From: Bordetella sp. 02P26C-1
GTDB taxonomy: Bacteria; Pseudomonadota; Gammaproteobacteria; Burkholderiales; Burkholderiaceae_B
Direction of reading: 5' to 3'
DNA length: 64,000 bases
Assembly: GCF_009763255.1 (NCBI RefSeq)
Contig: NZ_WSJB01000018.1
Span: 124,001 to 188,000, forward strand
The notes beneath the pieces are model-generated. The model was given only the letters and a program-made list of their open reading frames with translations. It had not been told where the DNA came from and searched no databases. The first letter of the stretch is position 1. Each line of letters opens with the position of its first letter. Shown one piece after another: positions 56,702 to 64,000 of this stretch. A program made the position numbers and the translations under genes.

Positions 56702-57265
56702 ATGCTTTTGATGTTGGATAACTACGACTCCTTCACCTACAACCTGGTGCAGTATTTCGGCGAACTCGGCGAAGACGTCCGCGTCGCCCGCAATGACCAG
56801 ATCACGCTGGATGAAATCGCCGCGCTGCGACCGGATCGCATCTGCGTGTCGCCAGGCCCGTGCTCGCCGGCCGAGGCCGGCGTGTCAGTACCGCTCATCC
56901 AGCGCTTTGCTGGCGAAGTGCCTATTCTGGGCGTGTGCCTGGGCCATCAGGCCATCGGCGCCGCCCATGGCGGACGCATCGTGCGCGCGCAGCAGATCAT
57001 GCACGGCAAAACGGTTCAGATCACCCACACCGGCACCGATATATTCACAGACCTGCCCTCCCCCTACACGGTCATCCGCTACAACTCGCTGACCATCGAT
57101 CCCGCCACACTGCCCGAGTGCCTGGAAGTCACGGCCACCGCGCCGGATGGCGACATCATGGGGGTTCGTCATAAAACCTTGCCCATTTACGGCGTACAGT
57201 TCCATCCGGAATCGGTGTTGAGCGAACACGGGCACGCCATGCTGCAAAACTTTTTGAATATCTGA
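56702..57265 (+). CDS. trpG: Anthranilate synthase component II (glutamine amidotransferase)
   Basis: A 187-residue class I amidotransferase with oxyanion segment SPGPCSP, nucleophile Cys79 ([10 protein letters not shown]) and the catalytic His/Glu in [14 protein letters not shown]. It supplies ammonia to TrpE and, as in many bacteria with one copy, may also serve PabB in folate synthesis. The 189-base gap after trpE is long for this operon. Confidence 0.94.
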   Translation: MLLMLDNYDSFTYNLVQYFGELGEDVRVARNDQITLDEIAALRPDRICVSPGPCSPAEAGVSVPLIQRFAGEVPILGVCLGHQAIGAAHGGRIVRAQQIMHGKTVQITHTGTDIFTDLPSPYTVIRYNSLTIDPATLPECLEVTATAPDGDIMGVRHKTLPIYGVQFHPESVLSEHGHAMLQNFLNI

Positions 57266-57283
57266 TCCTCGGGGAATACCTTT

Positions 57284-58315
57284 ATGTCTATCACCTGCAC
57301 CGAAGCGCTCGTACGCTGCATCGAGCACCGCGAAATCTTCCACGATGAAATGCTGCACCTGATGCGCATGCTGATGCGCGGCGAGTTGTCCCCGCAGATG
57401 GCCAGCGCTCTCATCATGGGTTTGCGCGTCAAGAAAGAAACCATCGGCGAGATCACCGCGGCGGCGCAGGTCATGCGCGAATTCGCCACGCCGGTCGTCA
57501 CCCCCAACCCCGAAGACCTGCTGGATATGTGCGGCACGGGCGGCGACGGCAGCCATACCTTCAACATTTCTACCGCCGCCATGTTTGTCGCGGCAGCCGC
57601 TGGCGTGCCCATCGCCAAACACGGCGGGCGCAGCGCCTCGTCGTCCTCGGGTAGCGCCGACGTGCTCGAAGCCCTGGGTGCCAACCTGGAGCTGAGCCCG
57701 GAACAAGTCGCCGAATGCCTGCAGGCGACCGGCATCGGTTTCATGTATGCCCCCGCCCACCACAGTGCCATGAAAAACGTCGCCCCTATCCGCAAGGAAC
57801 TGGGCGTGCGCACGATCTTCAACATCCTGGGCCCGCTCACCAACCCGGCGGGCGCGGCCAATCAGCTGATGGGCGTATTCCACCCCGATCTGGTCGGCAT
57901 CCAGGTACGCGTCTTGCAGCGGCTGGGCTCGCGCCATGTGCTGATCGTGCATGGTCGTGACGGCATGGACGAGGCATCGCTGGGCAGTGCCACCCTGGTG
58001 GGCGAACTGAAAGACGGACAAGTCCGCGAGTACGAGATCCACCCCGAAGACTACGGCCTGGCGATGGTGTCTAATCGAGCCATCAAAGTCAGCAATCGCG
58101 AGGAATCGCGTGAGCTGGTCATCGAAGCGCTGGATAATGTCGAAGGCGTGGCGCGCGACATCGTGGCCTTTAACGCGGGGCTGGCGATTTATGCAGGCAA
58201 TAAGGCCGACAATATCGGCGAAGCTCTTTCGCTGGCATTTGAAACCTTGTCTAATGGCTCGGCGCGCGCCAAGTTGGAAGAATTCTGCGCCTATACCCGG
58301 AAATTTTTGAAATGA
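57284..58315 (+). CDS. trpD: Anthranilate phosphoribosyltransferase
   Basis: 343 residues. PRPP and Mg binding segment [52 protein letters not shown] near residues 84-130, and the anthranilate site [34 protein letters not shown]. It transfers phosphoribose to anthranilate. It starts 18 bases after trpG and overlaps trpC by four bases (ATGA). Confidence 0.97.
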   Translation: MSITCTEALVRCIEHREIFHDEMLHLMRMLMRGELSPQMASALIMGLRVKKETIGEITAAAQVMREFATPVVTPNPEDLLDMCGTGGDGSHTFNISTAAMFVAAAAGVPIAKHGGRSASSSSGSADVLEALGANLELSPEQVAECLQATGIGFMYAPAHHSAMKNVAPIRKELGVRTIFNILGPLTNPAGAANQLMGVFHPDLVGIQVRVLQRLGSRHVLIVHGRDGMDEASLGSATLVGELKDGQVREYEIHPEDYGLAMVSNRAIKVSNREESRELVIEALDNVEGVARDIVAFNAGLAIYAGNKADNIGEALSLAFETLSNGSARAKLEEFCAYTRKFLK

Positions 58316-59100
58316 ACGACATTCTTGCGAAGATCCTGGCCGTCAAAGCCGAGGAAGTCGCCACGGCTCGCCAGTTGCGCAGCGAAGCAGAACTGCTGCG
58401 CGAAGCACAGGCCCGCCAAGACGTACGAGGCTTTGCCCAGGCTATCGAAGACAAAATCGCCCAGGGTCACGCCGGGGTCATCGCCGAAGTCAAAAAGGCC
58501 TCGCCCTCCAAGGGCGTGCTGCGCGAAAACTTCGATCCGGCCGCCATCGCCGCCACCTATGCCGTGCATGGCGCGGCCTGCCTGTCGGTGCTGACGGACG
58601 TGCAGTTCTTCCAGGGTTCGCATGACAATCTGCGCCGCGCGCGCGCGGCCTGCCCGCTGCCCGTGCTGCGCAAAGACTTCATTGTCGATACCTACCAAGT
58701 GATCTCCGCCCGCGCCATGGGTGCCGACTGCGTGCTGTTGATCGTGGCGGCCTTGGCGCCCAATCAGCTGCGCGACCTGGAACAGCTGGCGATGGAACTG
58801 GGCATGGATGTGCTAGTCGAGGTGCACGATGCCGAGGAACTGGATACGGCGCTGTCGCTCAAGACCAATCTGATTGGTATCAACAACCGCAATCTGCGTA
58901 CGTTCGAGACCAGCCTGCAGAACACGATCGACCTGCTGCCGCGCATCCCCGCCGGCAAGCGCGTGGTGACTGAAAGCGGCATTCTGAGCCGCGATGACGT
59001 GCAGTTGATGCGCAAGCACGACGTGCACGCGTTCCTGGTGGGCGAGGCATTCATGCGCGCCGAGGACCCGGGCGCGGAGCTGGCACGACTCATGCGCTGA
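58312..59100 (+). CDS. trpC: Indole-3-glycerol phosphate synthase
   Basis: A 262-residue TIM barrel. [28 protein letters not shown], the catalytic Lys in [13 protein letters not shown], and [14 protein letters not shown] with [12 protein letters not shown]. It closes the indole ring in tryptophan synthesis. It is single-function, not fused to TrpF; trpF, trpB and trpA are not in the window, as is usual when they form a separate operon. Confidence 0.97.
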   Translation: MNDILAKILAVKAEEVATARQLRSEAELLREAQARQDVRGFAQAIEDKIAQGHAGVIAEVKKASPSKGVLRENFDPAAIAATYAVHGAACLSVLTDVQFFQGSHDNLRRARAACPLPVLRKDFIVDTYQVISARAMGADCVLLIVAALAPNQLRDLEQLAMELGMDVLVEVHDAEELDTALSLKTNLIGINNRNLRTFETSLQNTIDLLPRIPAGKRVVTESGILSRDDVQLMRKHDVHAFLVGEAFMRAEDPGAELARLMR

Positions 59101-59148
59101 TCCAGCTGCGAACGCTCGCGTCTGGCGCAGCGCATTCCGGAGACCAAC

Positions 59149-59334
59149 ATGTCGCGATACTTGAAAGCCTTTACACTTCGACCGCCTGTCCTGGCGGCAT
59201 TGGCGCTCGCCGGACTATTGTCGGGCTGCGCACTCGGCGACAACCCGGGCCCGCCGCATCCCGGCGCGGTCAATCCCTATAGCAATGGCGGCTTCCACGA
59301 CGCCGGGCCAAACTATCCAGACACAGGGAGATGA
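59149..59334 (+). CDS. Small lipoprotein, function unknown
   Basis: 61 residues: a lipoprotein signal peptide (VLAALALAGLLSGC, lipid Cys27) and a short Gly/Pro/Asn-rich mature part (NPGPPHPGAVNPYSNGGF) with no known domain. GGAGACC lies 6-12 bases upstream of the ATG. It is 48 bases after trpC on the same strand and may be read from the same transcript. Likely an outer-membrane-anchored peptide; no function can be assigned. Confidence 0.7.
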   Translation: MSRYLKAFTLRPPVLAALALAGLLSGCALGDNPGPPHPGAVNPYSNGGFHDAGPNYPDTGR

Positions 59335-59372
59335 CGGCACGGCGCCACTGAGCGGCTGTATGACGTGCGCGG

Positions 59373-60128
59373 TCATTTGCCCCCGGACACTTCGATAAAC
59401 GACCCCGTCGTATAGCCCGCCTCGTCCGAGCAGAACCACATCACGGCGCCAGCTACTTCCTCGACCGTGCCGCCGCGCTGCAGCGGGATGGAGCTGGCCA
59501 ACCGATCCACGCGCCCTGGCTCGCCGCCACTGGCATGCATCTCGGTATAGATCGTTCCGGGCCGCACCCCATTCACGCGAATCTGATCAGCGGCGACTTC
59601 TTTGGACAAGCCGATGGTCAATGTGTCCATGGCGCCCTTGGACGCCGCGTAGTCGATGTATTCGCCCGGCGACCCCAGGCGCGAGGCCACCGACGAGACA
59701 TTAACGATGGAGCCGCCGCGTCCGCCATGCCGGGGCGCCATGCGTCGCACCGCTTCGCGACAGCACACCATCGCGCTCACGACGTTGGTGGTCAGGATGC
59801 GGGTCATGCGCGCCGCATCCATATCCTCCAGACGGCATTGCGTCTCCAGCACGCCCGCATTATTGATCAACGCATCGACACGCCCCAGCTCGCGGTCGAC
59901 GGTTTTAAAAAGCTGCACCACCTGACCCTCGTCAGCGACATCGGCCGCCACCGCGATGGCCTGGCCACCCTCGGCCTCGATGGCGCGCACCACCTCGTCG
60001 GCCGCATCGCTGCGCTGGCGATAGTTCACGCAGACCGCATAACCGCGTCGCGCAGCCAGACGCGCTACCGCCGCGCCGATACCCCGGCTACCGCCGGTGA
60101 CGATCATGACTTTCCGAGATTCAGACAC
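59373..60128 (-). CDS. SDR family oxidoreductase (glucose 1-dehydrogenase-like)
   Basis: 251 residues from GTG 60128 (SESRKVMIVTGGSRGIGAAVARLAARRGY), with AAGGAG 7 bases upstream; an ATG at 60164 would add 12 residues. Glycine motif TGGSRGIG, NNAG, and the Ser/Tyr/Lys triad in VSSVASRLGSPGEYIDYAASKGAM. The close SGGK end and EVAGAVMWFCSDEAGYTTGSFIEVSGG fit FabG-like enzymes. Substrate unknown. It is divergent from the thioesterase gene. Confidence 0.92.
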   Translation of the reverse strand: MSESRKVMIVTGGSRGIGAAVARLAARRGYAVCVNYRQRSDAADEVVRAIEAEGGQAIAVAADVADEGQVVQLFKTVDRELGRVDALINNAGVLETQCRLEDMDAARMTRILTTNVVSAMVCCREAVRRMAPRHGGRGGSIVNVSSVASRLGSPGEYIDYAASKGAMDTLTIGLSKEVAADQIRVNGVRPGTIYTEMHASGGEPGRVDRLASSIPLQRGGTVEEVAGAVMWFCSDEAGYTTGSFIEVSGGK

Positions 60129-60279
60129 GCCTTGCTCCTTGCCGTGATGCGCGCTCGCGTCCATCCGCGCAGCGCCTCAACCCCGACAGTACACCAGTTG
60201 AGCAGGATATTGAGGGCTGCTGCGGCCAAGCGCCGTGCGCACGCAGTACCATGACGTTTTTCACTCGCCCGGCACCGCC

Positions 60280-60789
60280 ATGCAAGACACCACGCACCAG
60301 CTTTCCATGACCATCCTGATGACGCCGGATATGGCGAATTTTGCCGGGAATGTGCACGGCGGCACGATTCTGAAGTACCTGGACCAGGTGGCCTACGCTT
60401 GCGCGAGCCGTTACGCCGGCCAGTATGTCGTGACGCTGTCGGTCGATCAGGTGATGTTCCGGCAACCCATTCATGTGGGAGAGCTGGTGACCTTTCTGGC
60501 CTCGGTCAACTACACCGGCAGGACCTCAATGGAAATCGGTATCAAGGTGATCACCGAGGACATTCGCAAACAAGTCGTGCGTCACGCCAACAGCTGCTAT
60601 TTCACGATGGTGGCGGTGGACGAAAACGGGCAGCCCACGCCCGTGCCGCAGCTGGAGCTGAAAACCCTGGAACAGCGCCAGCGCTACGAGGCAGCGCGCC
60701 AGCGGCGCGAATTGCGTCAAGCGATGGAACGGCACCACGAAGAGATCAAGCAGCGGGTACAAGACCCGGTGCCGGGGGCCGCGTCGTAA
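60280..60789 (+). CDS. Acyl-CoA thioesterase, hotdog fold (YciA-like)
   Basis: 169 residues from ATG 60280 (MQDTTHQLSMTILMTPDMANFAGNVHGG). One hotdog domain with the acyl-CoA hydrolase signature NFAGNVHGGTILKYLDQVAYACASRYAG and VDQVMFRQPIHVGELVTFLASV. The C-terminal 35 residues (LEQRQRYEAARQRRELRQAMERHHEEIKQ) form a highly charged predicted helix. It hydrolyses acyl-CoA in the cytosol; chain length is unknown. Confidence 0.92.
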   Translation: MQDTTHQLSMTILMTPDMANFAGNVHGGTILKYLDQVAYACASRYAGQYVVTLSVDQVMFRQPIHVGELVTFLASVNYTGRTSMEIGIKVITEDIRKQVVRHANSCYFTMVAVDENGQPTPVPQLELKTLEQRQRYEAARQRRELRQAMERHHEEIKQRVQDPVPGAAS

Positions 60790-60892
60790 CGCTGCCGGTG
60801 CGCCCGCATCGGGATTGGCTCGTACCGACAGCCTCCAAATGTGTCGCCCGGACACAACGAATCCGGCAAAACCGGGTTGGGATTTTCCCTAA

Positions 60893-61639
60893 TCAGAATG
60901 TCGGCGGTGCTTCGGGTGGTGCGACCGAGGCGCCTTGGATGCCGTGGCGCTTCATCGCCTCGGCGACGAAGCCGCTGGCTTTCATATCCTCTACAAACGC
61001 GACCAGAAATGCCGCCGCGCGCGCATCGCGCCCCTTGGGTAGACCCATGGCCTGACGGATCACCATAAAACGTCCCGGCAGCAGCCGCACGCCACCGACG
61101 CGCTGCGCATCGGCTTCCAATTGTTGTTTCACTCCCGCGGCCACCTCCAGGTTCTGCGCCAAGAACGTCTCGACGACCGCGGGCGAACTGGGTGCGCGTA
61201 CGATCTCCGCCTGCTTTAACTCGCGCGTCAGGTACAGGTCATAGGCGCTGCCCTTGCCGACCACGACACGATGTCCGGCACGATCCACCTCGTCGTTTTC
61301 TCGCAGCGGCGAATCCTGCCTGACCAGGTAGGCCCCTTCGATCAGCACGTAGGGCGCGGTAAAGCGAATGCCTGCGCCACGCACGGGATCCACCGCGAAA
61401 AACCCGATGTCGGCGCTCTCCGCCGTGACGGCGTCCACCGACTTGCCCGCCGTGTCGAACACCACGAGTTCCAATTCGAGCCCAATCCGCCGGGCAAACT
61501 CACGTGCCAGATCGATGGACACGCCCGCGGGTTCGCCGGCCGCATTACGCCCCGCCAAAATAGGATTACCAAGGTTGATCGAAGCGCGCAGGCGCCCCGT
61601 GGGCGCGAACGCCGCGCGTATTTCCGGAAGGATGTCCAT
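60893..61639 (-). CDS. Solute-binding-fold protein without signal peptide (SBP_bac_3-like)
   Basis: 248 residues with the family 3 periplasmic binding fold: LRASINLGNPILAGRNAAGEPAGVSIDLAREFARRIGLELELVVF, SADIGFFAVDPVRGAGIRFTAPYVLIEGAYLV and HRVVVGKGSAYDLYL. It begins MDILPEIRAAFAPTGRLRAS with no signal peptide or membrane segment, so the visible form would be cytosolic unless exported another way or misannotated at the start. No ABC permease is adjacent. It may be an amino-acid-binding sensor or an enzyme-like relative. Confidence 0.78.
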   Translation of the reverse strand: MDILPEIRAAFAPTGRLRASINLGNPILAGRNAAGEPAGVSIDLAREFARRIGLELELVVFDTAGKSVDAVTAESADIGFFAVDPVRGAGIRFTAPYVLIEGAYLVRQDSPLRENDEVDRAGHRVVVGKGSAYDLYLTRELKQAEIVRAPSSPAVVETFLAQNLEVAAGVKQQLEADAQRVGGVRLLPGRFMVIRQAMGLPKGRDARAAAFLVAFVEDMKASGFVAEAMKRHGIQGASVAPPEAPPTF

Positions 61640-62095
61640 CTGATGGTCGCTTTTACAAAGAGTTGACGGGCACAGCTGACGCCGTCACTGTAAACAATAA
61701 AGCGCAGCATGGGACATCACATTGTCCGCGCCGACTAATCGGGGACGTTTTCCACACGGGCAGCGCCGTCGCGACAACGCGATATTCAGGCGCCGGATCC
61801 CTATAAAAGCAGGCTTTGCGCACAGCGTATTGGGCCAGATAGGGACATACCCGAAGGTTCAATACTTAGAGGATTCACCAACAGAAATCCCAAGTACATC
61901 GTGATACGATCCACCCCGACTTGGACTTTGCGTGCTGGTGGCGCGTGACATGTCCGGACGCTTGTGCACCCGAATATGGCTCGAATTGCCGCGCCATATT
62001 TTTTTTGTTCTGGTCCAAGCTGCTTGCGTCCTTAGACATTGCGTGGCCATTAACCGTGCCGAAGCAGTAGGCATGACACAATACGGAGACCTTCT
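61640..62095. other. Non-coding spacer upstream of tctB
   Basis: 456 bases between the divergent solute-binding gene and tctB. Small reading frames here lack ribosome sites and family features. No strong hairpin, tRNA or clear promoter is visible; a short A+T-rich stretch (CATATTTTTTTTG near 61997-62008) and GGAGACC just before tctB are the only notable elements. The tctBA promoter is presumably here. Confidence 0.5.
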
Positions 62096-62560
62096 ATGCA
62101 GCTAAGGAATAAGCAAGATTTCTGGGCAGGAGCGATGTTTACGCTGCTTGGCCTGGGTTTTGCGTTCATCGCCACTCAGTATCAAATGGGAACGTCTGCC
62201 CGCATGGGCCCAGGCTATTTCCCCTTCTGGCTAGGCATCTGTCTGGCCGTACTGGGCGCGGTCGTCGCGCTGGGCGCCATGTCGCCCAAGGCCACCAAGA
62301 CCACGGTGGATCGCTTCGACTTCAAAATCCTGTTCATCATTATCGGCTCCGTCATTCTGTTCGGCGCCTTGCTGCGGCCGCTCGGTCTGTATCTCTCGCT
62401 GTTCCTGCTCGTCATGGCCAGCAGTGTGGCCAGCTACGAGTACAGCTTCCGCGTCGCGCTGGTCAACGCCATCTTCCTGGTGGTGTTCTGCTGGCTGGCG
62501 TTCATCAAGGGCTTGGGATTGATTTTCCCGCTATGGCCGTCGTTTCTGGGCATGAACTAA
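62096..62560 (+). CDS. tctB: Tripartite tricarboxylate transporter small permease
   Basis: 154 residues with four predicted membrane helices. TctB signatures are KQDFWAGAMFTLLGLGFAFIATQYQMGTSARMGPGYFPFWLGICLAVLGAVVALG and the final helix with VFCWLAFIKGLGLIFPLWPSFL. ATG 62096 has GGAGACC upstream. It is 24 bases before tctA and is the second TctBA set in this window, on the opposite strand from the first. Confidence 0.92.
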   Translation: MQLRNKQDFWAGAMFTLLGLGFAFIATQYQMGTSARMGPGYFPFWLGICLAVLGAVVALGAMSPKATKTTVDRFDFKILFIIIGSVILFGALLRPLGLYLSLFLLVMASSVASYEYSFRVALVNAIFLVVFCWLAFIKGLGLIFPLWPSFLGMN

Positions 62561-62584
62561 AACACACGGGGAAGAGAGACAATC

Positions 62585-64000
62585 ATGGAATTGATGGAAC
62601 ACTTGGCGCTCGGTTTTTCCGTAGCGTTCACGCCTGAGAACCTGCTGTACGCCTTGCTGGGCTGCATTCTGGGCACCCTGGTCGGCGTATTGCCTGGCTT
62701 GGGGCCCGTGCCCACCATCGCGATGCTGCTGCCGATCACCTATGTGCTGCCGCCGGTGGCTGGCCTGATCATGCTGGCCGGGATTTACTACGGTACGCAG
62801 TATGGCGGCTCCACCACCGCGATTCTGGTTAACCTGCCAGGCGAAACCTCAGCGGTGGTGACCGTGCTCGACGGTCACCAGATGGCACGTAATGGCCGTG
62901 CGGGCGCGGCGCTGTCGCTGGCGGCTATCGGGTCGTTCTTTGCCGGTTGCGTGGCCACGCTGCTGATCGCCGCGTTCGCGCCTCCGCTGTCGGAAATCGC
63001 CTTCAAGTTCGGTCCCGCCGAATACTTCTCGCTGATGACCCTGGGTCTGATCGGTGCCGTGGTGCTGGCCTCGGGTTCGCTGCCCAAGGCAATCTGCATG
63101 ATTCTGCTGGGCCTGCTGCTGGGCATGGTGGGTACCGACGTGAACTCGGGCGTGGCGCGCTATGACTTCGGCATCCCCGAGCTGCAAGACGGTATCGACT
63201 TCGCCATCGTGGCCATGGGCGTGTTTGGTTTCGCAGAGATCCTGTCGAACCTGGAGCAAAAAGAAAACCGCGTCCAGCTCGAAGACAAGATCGGCTCGCT
63301 TTACCCCAACAAGCAGGAAATCCGTGAAGCGGTCCCGGCCATCGTTCGCGGCACGGCGCTGGGCTCGGTTCTGGGTATCCTGCCCGGCGGCGGTTCTGTG
63401 CTGTCGGCGTTCGCCTCCTACACCCTGGAAAAGAAACTGTCCAAGGAACCGGAACGCTTCGGTAAAGGCCACCCCGCAGGTCTGGCTGGTCCCGAATCGG
63501 CCAACAACGCCGGCGCACAGGCTTCGTTTATCCCGCTCTTGACCTTGGGTATCCCGGGTAACGCCGTGATGGCGCTGATGGTGGGCGCGATGACGATCCA
63601 CAACATTCAGCCCGGCCCGCAGGTCATGACCAGCCACCCGGAACTGTTCTGGGGTCTGATCGCCTCCATGTGGATCGGTAACCTGATGCTGGTGGTGCTC
63701 AACCTGCCGCTGATCGGCGTTTGGGTCAAGCTGCTGAAAGTGCCCTATCGCATCCTGTTCCCGGCCATTCTGGTGTTCTGCACGATCGGCGTGTACTCGT
63801 TGAACTACAACGTGTTCGACATCTACGTCACCGCGATCTTCGGCATCATCGGCTATATCTGGGCCAAGCTGAAGTGCGAAGGCGCCCCGCTGCTGCTGGG
63901 TCTGGTGCTGGGACCCATGATGGAAGAAAACTTCCGTCGTGCCCTGCTGCTGTCGCGCGGCGATTTCACGACGTTTGTGACGCGGCCATTGTCGGCCTCG
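62585..64000 (+). CDS. tctA: Tripartite tricarboxylate transporter large permease (partial at the right edge)
   Basis: 472 codons to the window end with no stop. MELMEHLALGFSVAFTPENLLYALLGC is followed by the TctA motifs VGVLPGLGPVPTIAMLLPITYVLPP, YYGTQYGGSTTAILVNLPGETSAVVTVLDG, GILPGGGSVLSAFASYTLEKK and PESANNAGAQASFIPLLTLGIPGNAVMALMV. ATG 62585 is preceded by GGGGAAGAGAG. Based on the TctA at 15215, about 30 residues are missing. No Bug gene is seen on this side; it could lie just beyond the edge. Confidence 0.95.
   Translation, partial: MELMEHLALGFSVAFTPENLLYALLGCILGTLVGVLPGLGPVPTIAMLLPITYVLPPVAGLIMLAGIYYGTQYGGSTTAILVNLPGETSAVVTVLDGHQMARNGRAGAALSLAAIGSFFAGCVATLLIAAFAPPLSEIAFKFGPAEYFSLMTLGLIGAVVLASGSLPKAICMILLGLLLGMVGTDVNSGVARYDFGIPELQDGIDFAIVAMGVFGFAEILSNLEQKENRVQLEDKIGSLYPNKQEIREAVPAIVRGTALGSVLGILPGGGSVLSAFASYTLEKKLSKEPERFGKGHPAGLAGPESANNAGAQASFIPLLTLGIPGNAVMALMVGAMTIHNIQPGPQVMTSHPELFWGLIASMWIGNLMLVVLNLPLIGVWVKLLKVPYRILFPAILVFCTIGVYSLNYNVFDIYVTAIFGIIGYIWAKLKCEGAPLLLGLVLGPMMEENFRRALLLSRGDFTTFVTRPLSAS

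Noticed and set aside
56885-58042. 385-codon minus-strand open frame opposite trpG and trpD
   Set aside because: Antisense shadow of well-defined trp genes.
61653-62081. Several 60-70 codon frames in the spacer before tctB
   Set aside because: No ribosome sites, no conserved motifs, and mixed composition; treated as chance frames in non-coding DNA.

Overview
The window is high-GC chromosomal DNA from a betaproteobacterium of order Burkholderiales, most likely family Alcaligenaceae (Bordetella/Achromobacter type). The grounds are gene order and content: hemA-prfA-prmC-grxD, atpIBEFHAGDC, folB-ttcA, rpe-gph-trpEGDC, several Bug/TctC-type solute-binding proteins and TctAB permeases. The genus is inferred, not proven. 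No rRNA, phage, insertion sequence or CRISPR array is visible. The last gene (tctA) runs off the right edge.

Layout. 0-5.3 kb: an SDR oxidoreductase, an IclR regulator divergent from pcaIJ (3-oxoadipate CoA-transferase) with tandem operator-like palindromes between them, a YciI-like protein, an exported FxLYD protein, a beta-carbonic anhydrase and a hotdog thioesterase. 5.4-12 kb: siroheme sulfite/nitrite reductase with a DUF934 partner, then the minus-strand block hemA-prfA-prmC-grxD, then tRNA-Phe(GAA) with its own terminator. 12-15.2 kb: a TetR regulator and a three-gene exported redox module (periplasmic protein, di-heme cytochrome b, lipoprotein-type Tat molybdoenzyme), with near-identical 18-bp operators before tetR and before the module. 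15.2-23.3 kb: a TctBA permease, a membrane PQQ dehydrogenase, and a large autotransporter whose passenger carries a leishmanolysin-like zinc-protease domain. 23.5-30.9 kb: a LysR regulator, hyuA-hyuB-Bug, and a CNNM/CorC-type membrane protein.

30.9-38.5 kb: the complete F1Fo ATP synthase operon on the minus strand, with its promoter and hairpins in two internal spacers. 38.5-43 kb: a DUF1254/DUF1214 protein, enoyl-CoA hydratase and an M61 peptidase whose 3' end is duplicated as 48-bp tandem repeats. 43-46.9 kb: LysR / Bug / maleate isomerase (a probable maleate uptake and isomerisation unit) and an FAD oxidoreductase without a redox CxxC. 47-53.2 kb: folB-ttcA, then a minus-strand run apaG-mltA-FAD monooxygenase-dsbC-2-hydroxyacid dehydrogenase. 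53.2-59.4 kb: rpe-gph-trpEGDC, with a Trp-rich leader peptide and attenuator terminator before trpE, then a small lipoprotein. 59.4-64 kb: an SDR, a thioesterase, a signal-less solute-binding-fold protein, and a second TctBA permease.

Themes. (1) Uptake and breakdown of organic acids and aromatics: Bug proteins, two TctAB sets, PcaIJ, maleate isomerase, hydantoinase/oxoprolinase, PQQ dehydrogenase. (2) Core housekeeping operons. (3) Two less familiar items: the TetR-controlled exported molybdoenzyme module and the metalloprotease autotransporter.
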